From the NCBI GenBank assembly GCA_002081555.1, contig MZNV01001452.1, positions 1-25,634 of the forward strand: a stretch of 25,634 nucleotides of DNA, written 5' to 3'. This stretch comes from Protostelium mycophagum (taxonomy: Eukaryota > Evosea > Variosea > Protosteliida > Protosteliaceae). A program made the translations under genes and the position numbers. Each line of letters opens with the position of its first letter. The stretch's first letter is position 1. The notes below the pieces were generated by a model that saw only the letters and a list, made by a program, of their open reading frames with translations, had not been told where the DNA came from and did no database searches. Below, one piece after another: positions 9,170-21,100 of this stretch.

Positions 9170-12100
9170 ATGGACGATAGCTATAATCTTCTTCTATTGG
9201 AGGAGATTATTAAAGAAGTCTATTTGCCTCTCATCCAGTCGGCGAATGGACAAAGCAAGGTGGCCGACTCACTGCGGAATGAGTTCATTGGAAGTAAGTG
9301 GGAGTCTTTCTTTTGGCAGTTTCCTTCGAGAAAGTTGTGGGCTTGATTTCCGTTCTCGTTTCAAAAATCCAATCTAAATTATCAAGCATCACAGCTCAAT
9401 AAATACAGATGTTCAAAAATTCGCAACACAGATATCACATACAATACAACAAGTCAATGGTGACATCCGACTTAACATTCCAAACATAAAGATCAGAGAT
9501 GTTCAAACATCTGCAGAGGACAGTCAAGTAAGTCTCGCAGATAGGAACACGTCACTAATGGGATCAAGTTAGTTGCAAAGATAGAGGCAGCAGTTGAAGA
9601 ATGGAACCCGCTCATAGCGAGTCTGACGGAACGAGAGATCAACAAACAACCAAAGGTGCCGAGAATTTCATTTGTATCATTTCTGATCTGAACAGGGGAA
9701 TGGTCCCATGGCCGAGATCGAGTTTTGGAGAGCGAGGAATGCCGTCTATAATACACTTTTTGAACAATTAAATAATCCCACATTAAAGAAGATGTTGGAG
9801 GTCCTTGAAGTGGTAATTATTCGGCGTTTTTCCTTCTTAGAGAGAATTGGATTCCATGTCTTACGCAGAAAATCACGAAATTGTAACTGCAGACAAACTT
9901 CAGCACAGAAGACAACCAAGTTCTAAAAATAATTTTGTACAGGCCAACAGCGACTCCCCCGCTCGCAACACCTTCATCACCGTCACAAGTGAACTGCAAA
10001 AATTACATTTCGAGGCCCAGGACAATGTCAAGTTCTTGACCACACTCGAGAGACACTTTAAGAATATCTCTCAAGGTACACTCGTCACCATCAAAGAGAC
10101 ATTGCCCTCCATGATGAATGCACTCCGAATGGTGTGGATCATCTCAAGGTGAGAGTTTTTCAGCAATGTAGAGGGTCAAAATGACAAACATAGATATTAT
10201 AACCGTGATGAGTACATGACCCCTCTTCTCGAACGAATTGCCTGGGAAATCTCCAACAAAGTCTCAGAGGTGATTATCTTCCAAAAATAACCCACGGGTA
10301 ATCCATCTACAACGCTGATCAAAAAATAGATCGTCAACGTGTCCAAAGTGCTGAGGGACAACGCTGGAAAAGTCAAAATTCAACAAGCAAAAGAAGTCTT
10401 GGAAAAATGGAAGGAGACCTATTTTGATGTTCGTGAGAAGATCGAACAGTCAGGATCTGATGACCGCTGGGAATTCGATAGAAAAAAGATGTTTGACCAA
10501 ACAGATTACATGGCCGAGCGATGTGTCGACCTCTTAGACGTCGCGGCCGTCTTGGAGCAATTCCATATTATCTTGGGACCGGAGCTGAAGGGTGGGTTTG
10601 GTCGGGGTTTGCAGTTGTAGATGACGTGTACAGCTGTCACTGGAGACTCTCACAAAATTGATCAAGTCTTGACCCGAGTGGAGGAGATGATTTCCTCCAT
10701 TGAATCCGTTAATTTTGAGGTGAAATCTTCGAAAATATCATGGCGTTGTAGATGGATGATGACGTCATCAGGTATTTGACAAGAGGTACCAGACGAGCTG
10801 GGAGACAGTGATGGCTCGTTTTAATGAGAACGTGTTATCTATTGAAGATATGACCAAACAATTCATTGATGCTGCTTTCAATAATCTACGATCAGCAGAG
10901 GGAGGTGAGTGCAGCTGAATTTCGATGTAATTTCGGGGAAATTAACGGGAAAAGCGTTCGAACTGTTGCAAAATTTTAAAAACTTGAAGTCCAGACCTGT
11001 AATTAACAAACAAATGATGGACAAATTCTCTGATGTACTGAAGAGGTATGTACAGATTTTTTTCTGGATGTGACTCGTTGTAGATACACTATCGAGCTTC
11101 AGAGAGTGAAAGAGATTTTTGAGCGAGAAATGCACAACCCACCCATCGCCAAAAACCAACCCCCGGTGGCTGGCGCGATTATTTGGTGCAAGGGATTATT
11201 CCAACGCATAAAAAGACCCATAATTAGATTCCAAAGCTTACCCGAAATGCTTGAAAGCGAGGCAGGCCAAACCGTTAAGAATCAATATCTAGCGCTCGGA
11301 AAGACCATGAGGAATTACGAACAAAATGTACGGTTGTAGATGATCGAAATGTCGCTGAAATTTCGTAGAAATTCAAGCAGTGGTCCGACACAGTAGAAAT
11401 GATCGCTCTGGGATATCTGAAGAACCCGGTGCTGCAAGACACAAGGCCCAGGGAAATCATCGAGGCCAAGGTTCTGCAGAATCCAAAGGATGCCAGACCC
11501 ATGTTTGTAGTGAATTTTCACCCAGATCTCAAGACCATCATAAGAGAGACCAAATATTTGGACCAGAACGGTTTCAAAGTGCCCGAGACTGCTTTAAATG
11601 TAACTCTGCAGGTGACGCTCGTTGTAGATTTAGTAATCATCATTTTGACTTTTCATCAGGAAGAGAAATTCGGAAAATATGTCGATAATTTAAACAATAT
11701 GTTGGCCAACTACAACGCTGTATTAGAGAAAATTGCCCCTTCAGAGTGGCCACTCCTCACCCCCATACTTGAAGAGTTGAAATCAGTACTGAGACCAGGT
11801 TTCGACTCTTTAAACTGGAATTCTTTGGGCATTCCAGATTTCATCAAGAAATGTGAACAAGAGATCTCCAAATTCCAATCCATCGTCAACCAGATCCAAA
11901 AGAACGCTTCCATGGTGATGTAGATCCAGTTGTAGATCAACAATTGACGCGTTGTAGATCGGTGGTGTGGTAGAATCCATCGCTAACGCGGTGTTGATCC
12001 CGTACATTAACGGGAGGAGTGACGTCACGTGGAAAGATGGAGTGTTATACTTGCCCCCTTCTAAAAGATCACATCACGCTGACGTTCTCGACCTCCAAGA

Positions 12101-15100
12101 ATTTCTCGAAGCCATGGAGAGAGAGAATGGAAAGGTGCGTTGTAGATCGATCTTCACAGATCTAAATCTGTCAGATCGTGGAGGAGATCGTGAAGAAATA
12201 CAAGACCATTGGGAGCCTCTTGGGAAAGATCGAAGGAATCATCGAACACAAAAATACACTGTCTTCACCCCGCATGAAATCTTACTACCAATTTTGGGAG
12301 AGGCGCGTCTACAACGCGCTCAACAGGATGGTCCTATGCAATCTCAACGCGCTCGCCACGGTTTGGAACGTGTCGCCGGAGGAGCAAGTTTCTGCACCGG
12401 TTTTGTTTCAGATCACGGCGAGTCTTAGTGCCCCTGAGATCATCGTTTCACCCTCTTTTAACGAGGTAAAATTGGACGCAGAGAAAAACTGCAAAAGAAT
12501 CATAGTCATCGTTCAAAAAGAGCCGTGATGACGTGTATAGGTGAGCAAGATTTCTGGGAAGATCATCAGAAACATTGTGGAGTGTACAAAGCCATTCCAC
12601 AGATGGATGGACGGTACTTGTGTGGAGACCCCTCCCCAAGTCGTGGGTGAAGACGAAGAGGTGAGGATTTTCCGAAATTTCACTGAAATCTCATCTTACA
12701 TGAGATCCATAAGAAGATTCCTTGAAAGTTCTGACGGATTGACAGGTTGTCGTATTTTCTTTCTTCACTGATATCTCGGTGAATCCTCAGATCATCAAGA
12801 CTATCTTCCAATTCAACCAAGGTGTAAACAGAACCTTTGCGCGCCTGTCCAAATATCTGGACAGCTGGAAGCGTTTCAAACCTCTTTGGAAGATGGACAA
12901 GGGTCCAACTCTCGACAAATTCGCACAGAAGAACCCGACCGTTGTAGATTACGACTCTAAATTATTATTGTACTCTAAAATGGGTCAAGAAGTGGAGAGG
13001 TGAATATTTTGTCTGGTTGTAGATGGGCTTAACATTGTCCCAGCTTATCCACAGAGAAAGACATTGGATTCTTGAGAGTATCATGCGTACCGCTGGAGGC
13101 CGCAATACGCTCAGAAACATCATCGTGGGTGCACTCCATCGGAAAATTATTGCACACCTCCGTGAAGGCCAATTTAGACGAGCTGATCGAGGCTTTTGCC
13201 AGAGTGGAGGCCGACCTCAGCAGAATCCCAGACACGATGGACGATTTGAAATTCATCCTCAATGTGATCGATCAGGTGGGGTGTTGATTACGTCACAGAA
13301 TTCTCTCGGAAATTTCCATGAAATGCCGAGGAAAGATCTGATGGAATAGGTGTGGACCAGTTCGATGGATATGGAGATTAAGATATCAGACATTCAAGAG
13401 AGATATCGCACCTTACAGATGTACAATATCGTGATGCCATCTGCAGAGATAGAGATGGTGCACAGACTTCCACTGACTTGGAGCGACCTCTTAAAGAAGG
13501 CCAGAGAAGTCGACGAGAGTCTTGTTGCTGTCAAGTCGAGATTCACGGAAACCACCATCAAACAAGTCAAAAAATTCCAGAGCAAAGTCAGCAAGCTCAA
13601 AAAGATGTTCCAAAAGAATGGTCCAGGTGAGTTGCGTTCCATTTTTCGCGGAAATTTCGTAAATTGTGATAACGTCATACAGGATCCAGTGATATCGAGA
13701 TGGACCCCGGCCTTGAGCTCGTCAAGAAGTACCAGAAGGAGCTTCAAAGATACTCCAAAATCAGAGACGGGTTCGTTCTCGCCGAGAAATTGTTTAACCT
13801 TCCCATCACATCATACCCCGAGCTGATGGAGATGGAGTCAGAATTAGAAGGTAAGGATGGTTATGTCATCCATCTACAACGCGCTGATCATGTGACCAGG
13901 TCTCGCCAAGATCTACTCGTTGTATTACGACCAGAAAGAAGCTATCAACCGATGGGCCAACACATTATGGGTCGACTTGGACATCGAGTCACTCTCCCGC
14001 GGAATCGAGGACTTTGTGTCCAAACTAAAACGCTTCCCACAAGAGTTGAAGAATTACAGACCTTATGGCATTGTCACGGCACTGATCAACAGCTTCAAAG
14101 AAAGCATTCCTTTGTTCAGACACTTGAAGAACGAGGCACTGAGACCCCGTCACTGGAAGGCGCTCATGGACGTGACCGGACAATCCTTCCAAACAAATTC
14201 AAAGACATTCACACTAGAATCTATCTTCAAGATGGAGTTGCATAACTATGCTGACAAGATAGAGGAGATCACTTCTGCTGCGTCCAAGGAATTGTCCATT
14301 GAGGTGGGTGGCTCTATGTTATAGAGTGTGATGTTTACGTGATGTAGGCGGGTATCAACAAGATTGCGGATCTGTGGAAGGGCATGCGTTTTGAAATTCA
14401 AAAATACGCAAAGGGCGCGGAAGACAAGGGCTACATCTTGAAGACGATAGATGACATTGTCAGTTACAACGACGACGGTTCCATGAACCTACAGAGCATG
14501 AGCGCCTCTAGATATGTCTCTCCCTTCATCACCGCTGTACAAAAATGGGAGAGGACATTGTCCCTTATTGCAGAGGTGAGATTTCTTTGAATTTCAGTCG
14601 AAAACTCAATGAAATTTCAGGTCACTGACGTGTGGATGCTCGTGCAGAGAAAATGGATGTATTTAGAGAACATTTTCATGGCGGATGACATCCGTCTACA
14701 ACTGCCAGAAGAGGCTAAGCGTTTCGAGCGTGTCGACAAGACCTTCAAAAAGATCATGACAGAGACGGCAAAGAATACACTTGTCTTGGAAGCTTGTCAG
14801 ATGGACAGACTCGAACTATTGAAGAGTCTGGCACAACAACTCGAGACATGCCAGAAGAGTCTCAGCGAGTATCTCTTGACCAAGAGAAACAGTTTCCCGC
14901 GCTTTTTCTTCATCTCAGATGACGAGTTGTTGAGTATCATCGGAAGTCAGGATCCCACAAACGTTCAAGAACACATGATCAAGCTGTTTGACAACGTCAT
15001 CGCCCTCAAATTTGGAAATTCGAGGAATACGAGGAATGTCGTGGGTATGATCTCTTCTCAGGTGAGTTTTTAATATTTGTTTGTTACAAAGTCAGACTGC

Positions 15101-18100
15101 AGCTGTGCCAATATCTGTATTATTCTTGCAAGAAGAAGCTTCACATCCACAAGGAGCGTAATGATGACGTCATCAGGGAGAAGCCATCACTTTGAGACAG
15201 CCCATACTCGTCGAAGGCCAAGTGGAGAGCTGGATGTCAGCATGCGAGGCAGAGATGAGAAGGACCCTCAGAGCCACCGCTAAGGAAGCCACTTTCTTTT
15301 ATCCCAAGACACCCAGAATGCAATGGCTCTATCAATACCCCGGTATGATCACTCTGCTCGGAAGTCAGATCTGGTGGACCTGGGAGGTGAGATTCTACAA
15401 CAGTGTAGATGGTTGTATTGAGATGAAAAGGTGGAAGACACATTCCAACAGATCAGAGATGGTGATAAGTATGCCATGAAAAAGTTGAGCGCAAAGTTGG
15501 CACAAAGATTGATTGAACTCGTCGGAGAAGTTCGCAAGGACCTCACAGAAAACGACCGAATCAAGGTGATATTTCCCGAAATCTCCTCGAAATCTCCCTG
15601 AAAATTCCAGGTCAACACCCTCATCATCATAGACGTGTACCAGCGTGACGTCATCGAGCGTTTTGTGAAGGATTCTATTTTAGACGCGAGAGAATTTGAG
15701 TGGGAGTCACAACTACGTTATTACTGGGATAAACAGGTGGACGACGTGCAAGTCCGCCAGTGCAACGGAGTTTTCGACTATGGCTACGAATATTTAGGCC
15801 TTTCCGGCCGTCTTGTCGTGACCCCCCTGACTGGTCAGAAATCTCCAGAAAGTCGTGAAATCTCATTGACATTCCGCAGAGAGATGTATCATGACATTGA
15901 CACAAGCGCTCTCCATGAGGCTTGGAGGAGCACCTTCTGGACCTGCAGGAACGGGTAAAACCGAGACGGTGAAGGACCTTGCGAAAGGACTCGGATTGCA
16001 CTGTATTGTGTTCAATTGTAGTGAAGGTTTAGATTATTCCACTATGGGTAGCATCTTCTCTGGTCTCGTACAATGTGGAGGTGAGATTTCGCCGAGTTTT
16101 CCATGAGATTTCGCTGAATTATGAAGGATGGGGATGCTTTGATGAGTTCAATCGTATCGATCCCGAGGTTCTTTCAGTCATCTCTGTACAGATCAAGACA
16201 ATCCAAACGGCCATGAGGAACGGTCTCGCGAGGTTGCCTTTTGAAGGCAACGACATCTCTTTGGATTTGAAGGCTGGAATATTCATCACGATGAATCCTC
16301 ACTATGCGGGAAGAACAGAGCTGCCCGACAATCTGAAAGCCTTATTCAGACCCGTAGTCATGGTGATACCAGATCTTGAATTGATCTGTGAGATCATGCT
16401 TTTCTCAGAGGGTGGGAATTGTGGGAAGAGATTACGTCCTTACCGCTTTCAGGATTCACTCAGGCCAAACAGTTGGCCAGGAAGATGACAGTGCTGTACG
16501 CCGTTGCGAGGGAACAGTTGTCCAAGCAGTTCCATTATGATTTTGGTCTTCGTGCTCTCAAAGCAGTACTCGTCAGAGCTGGCTCACTTAAACGTGAGGC
16601 TGCAGATCTTGGAGAGCAGGTACGCATCTACAACTATATCTACAACGATGTGACGTCATCAGGTGGTCCTCGTGATGGCACTCAAAGACATGAACTTGCC
16701 TCGTTTCATCTTCGAGGATGCCGCATTGTTTAATGGACTGATCAATGACCTCTTCCCCTCTTTGGAAGTTCCAAAGGCGAAGAACCAGATGTTGTTTGAA
16801 GCCATAGAAAACAACTTGAAGGAACATGACTACCAGATCATCCCTGATCAGGTCGACAAGGTCATGCAGGTGAGTGATCATGATGTTTTGATCTTGTTTT
16901 TTAGAGGAATTATTGATGACGTCATCAGCTGTACGAGACGATGAAGACGAGACATACCAGTATGTTGGTGGGTCCTTCCGGTGGTGGTATGTCAATCATA
17001 ATTCCGACGAAATCTCACTGAAATCTCCCAGGAAAGACGGTTGTCCTGGAAACATTGGCTCGTGCTCAGACAGCCATTGGGCTGCCCACCAAGTTGTACA
17101 TACTCAATCCAAAGGCGCAGACCGTCAACGAACTGTACGGTATATTGGACCCCAACACCAGAGACTGGACCGATGGACTTCTATCCAACATCTTCAGGTG
17201 AATTTCCCGTCCGCGTTGTAGATCTAGAATGTGACACCTGTTCAGAGAATGCAATAAGCCAACGGAGAAGAAGGATCTCAAGTACATCGTATTTGATGGA
17301 GATGTGGATGCAATCTGGGTGGAGAATATGAACTCCGTTATGGATGATAACAGGCTCTTGACACTTCCCAATGGAGAGAGAATCAGGCTCCAGAAGACTT
17401 GTTCGCTACTTTTCGAAGTCGCAGATCTGCGACACGCATCCCCCGCCACGGTCAGCAGGTGTGATCATTCACAAAGAGATCTCATCTGACATTCTAACAG
17501 ATGTGGTATGGTATATATTGACCCAGTGAATACTGGATACAAGCCATATTTCCAGTCTTGGGTTGCTAAGAGAGGAAAGAACGAGAGTGACACCCTCAAA
17601 TCACTTTTCGACAAGTATATCCCCACCGCAATGGACTACATCGTTGAAGGTCGGTATTTAGTCGATGAAATTTCATTGAGATTTCACAGGATCATCCAAC
17701 GGTATTGTCCTGGAGAAACTGAAGACTGTGATTCCCATCATCCCAGTTGCCATGGTGAAGCAGCTCTGCACCATGCTCTCCATACTCCTCACGAAGGATT
17801 CTGATGTCATTGAACACCGCACCGTAGAGAGTGTATTCATCTTTGCCATCATGTGGTCCTTGGGTGCCACTTTGACTGAGGACAGCAGAGTCTCATTCGA
17901 TAAGTTTATCAAGAGCATTTCCGACTGGCCGCTTGTAGATGCAGGTGATACACCCGTCGCCGCAGGTACGTAATCTCATGGGTTTTCTAGTGATGACGTC
18001 ATCAGGACAACTTCCTGTGGGACAGACGCTATATGATTATTTCTTCTCCATTGAGGAAGGAAAATGGCAGAGTTGGATCTCCAGGATAACACCTTTCAAG

Positions 18101-21100
18101 GCACAGAAGAGACAGAAGTTCCACGAGATCATGGTGCCCACGCTTGACACGGTCAGAAGCAATTGGTTCTTAAACACTGCGATGACAGCCAAAGTCCCCG
18201 TTCTATTCGTCGGTATGTATCATCTACAATAGCGTAGATACACGGCTGAAAGATGTCAGGTGAGTCCAGTACCGGAAAGACCATGATGATCAATTCCTGC
18301 ATTTCCGCACTGGACCAGGAGACCTTTGTACGCCTCAACACCAACTTCTCCAGCAGGACCACCTCCCTCGATCTACAACGCACCATAGAGACAAACGTGG
18401 AGCGTTGGACCAAGGGAACTTACGGTCCCTCCAGCGGAAAGAATCTGATCGTCTTTATTGACGACTTGAACATGCCCACTGTCGATAAGTACGGAACACA
18501 GCAACCTATCGCCCTCCTCAAGCTTATGATCGAGAAAGGTATGTGACTTTTCCCTCATATTTCCTTGAACTTTGCGATTGACATGGACAGGTGGATTATA
18601 TGACAGAGGAAAAGAACTCAATTGGAAGAATATGAGAAATGTACAATTTGTCGCTGCGATGGGACCCCCAGGCGGTGGTAGAAACGTTGTAGATCCTCGT
18701 TTCATCTCATTGTTCAGCGTCATCAATATCCCCTTCCCCTCGCAGATCACCATGAACAGGTGACCCGAAATTTCCGCGAAAATTCACTCAATATTGACAG
18801 AATCTTCTCCACCATCTTAGAAGAACACTTGGACCCTTTCAGCGACTCCATCAAAGAGATCGCGCCAAAACTAGTCAGCTCCACGCTCAGACTCTATGAA
18901 GTTGTCACGAAAGCACTTCTGCCCACCCCCTCAAAATTCCACTACATCTTCAATGTGAGGGACATCAGCAGGGTCCTAGAGGGTCTCTGTGTGTCGACAC
19001 TTGACAAGTTTGAGACCACGTCATCAATGGTCAGGTTGTGGAGGAATGAGTGCATGAGGGTGTTTCATGACCGTCTCATCAATGATGAGGATAGACGATT
19101 TGTGTGTGATCAGATTGAAGAGATCATACAGGACAATTTTCCCGATGAGTCTGCCTTCGCCATGGTGAATCCTCTCATTTACGGCGACTTTAGGGTAAGT
19201 CGAAGGAATGTCGACATAGGGGTGACTTGTACAGGTGCAAGACGACAATGTCCGCATTTACGAGGACTATGCGAATTACGAGTCTTTGAGACCCTTCTTT
19301 GAGGATATGTTGGCCAACTACAACGAGAAGAACAATCCGATGAGCTTAGTTCTTTTTGATGATGCACTTGAGCACTTGACCCGTATACTACGCGTCATCA
19401 GACGTCCTCGAGGTAAGCCTAAAGAACGTCGACATCATGATACCACCTCTCCTTCAGTCTACATTAACGAGACAAGGTCACGCCATGCTGGTGGGCATCA
19501 GCGGTAGCGGTAAACAATCACTCGCGCGACTCGCAGCTTTTGTGGCGAGATATCAGTTCTTTGAAGTGGTCATCTCTAAAGGTTATGATGAGAACAACCT
19601 AAGAGAAGACTTGAAGAAATTATACATGATGCTTGGAATAGAAAACAAAGAGACTGTATTCTTGTTCACAGAATCACATGTGGCCAGAGAAGGTGGGTGT
19701 ACGTCTACAACAGTGTAGTTGATCCTTTCAGGATTTTTGGAGATTATCAACAATATGTTGACCTCTGGAATGGTTCCAGCCATGCTTGCTGATGAAGAAA
19801 AGGAGCAGGTCATCAACGCCATCCGCGACGACGTGAGCTTTCCTTGAAATTTCCGATCCCACTCTGATTCATTTCTCCAGGTCATAAAGTCTCGCATTCC
19901 AGATTCCAGAGAAAACTGCTGGAACTTCTTCATCAACCGTTGTAGAAACAACCTTCACATCGTACTCTGCATGTCTCCTGGAGAATTACTCCGCAGACGC
20001 TGCAGAAATTTCCCGGGTCTGGTCAGCAACACCATTGTAGATTGGTTCAGCAAATGGCCACAGCAAGCTCTACAATCCGTCGCACAACACTTTTTGGGCG
20101 AAGAACAAGGCGTGCCGGAGAACTACCGTAAAGAGGTAGTATCCCACGTCGTCAGAACTCACCTTTCTATCAACGGGTTCTGCGAACAACTCGAGAAGAT
20201 ACACAGACACAACTATGTGACACCCACTAATTTCTTGGACTATATCAACAAGTACGTCGAGCTGCTCAGAGATAACAAAAAGAAGATTCAAGACGCACAC
20301 AAGAGGTTCGACGGTGGGCTGAAGAAGCTGATCGAGGCCGCACAGCATCTGGATCAACTTAACACCAAGTTGGTCACGCAAAAGATCATAGTAGACCAGA
20401 AGGCTGAGGCCAACAACCACCTCCTCGTGGCTATCTCTGAAAACAAGGCCAAGGTGCAAGTCAAACAGGCCCTGGCCACCGCAAAAGAACGAGAGCTGAA
20501 GGAATTACAAGCCCAAATTCTGGCCAAAAAAACAGAGGCGGAGAGCAGTCTCGAACAGGCGCTCCCTGCTGTGGCAGAGGCCAGAGCGGCACTTCAGAAC
20601 TTGTCAAAGGCAGATGTGACTGAGCTGAGATCTTTCGCCTCGCCTCACAAGGCTGTGCAGATCGTTGCACAATGCGTTTGCATATTGCTCGGTAAGATAG
20701 AATTCCTCAGGACTTTGCGCAAATCCGCATCACAACAAAGAGAAGCAAAAATTAAATTCAACTTGAAAGATCTGACAAACTTCAGGCGCGAAGGAAGTCT
20801 CCTGGAAAGAAGCGAAACAAAGAATGACAGCCATCAACTTCCTCAACCAACTCATGGAGCTGAACCCAGACGCCATCACCGAGAAACAAGTCAAAGGGGT
20901 CAAAGAACTGTTGAAAAAGATAGATGCGGGCACACAGATGGAGCTCATCTCCATCGCCGGTAATGGCTTGAATATTTGGGTCTTGGCCATGATGAAGTAC
21001 TACAATGTGGCAAAGTCTGTGATTCCCAAGAGAAAAGCCGTGGAGTCCTCCATCAAAATGCAGGCGCAAAACGAAAAGGACTTGGACCAGATCAAACAAG

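Larger units (their letters stand above)
9170..15879 (+). other. DNAH10 tail and linker region
   Basis: The tail (DHC_N1) covers the codons before about 13,350, with markers such as [21 protein letters not shown]-like [12 protein letters not shown], and [15 protein letters not shown]. This part dimerises and binds intermediate chains in the I1 complex. The linker (DHC_N2) follows, with [70 protein letters not shown] and the end marker [12 protein letters not shown], then ESQLRYYWD and YGYEYLGL just before AAA1. No gaps relative to the family were noticed. Confidence 0.9.

Noticed and set aside
15158-15176. Possible 19-nt intron flanking a micro-exon
   Set aside because: MISSQ joined directly to GEAITLRQ matches dynein heavy chains, so the whole 15062-15176 stretch is one intron.
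12940-18693. CGTTGTAGAT copies at 12940 and 18685 as splice acceptors
   Set aside because: Both are read as Val-Val-Asp in conserved dynein segments ([17 protein letters not shown]) with open frame on both sides.
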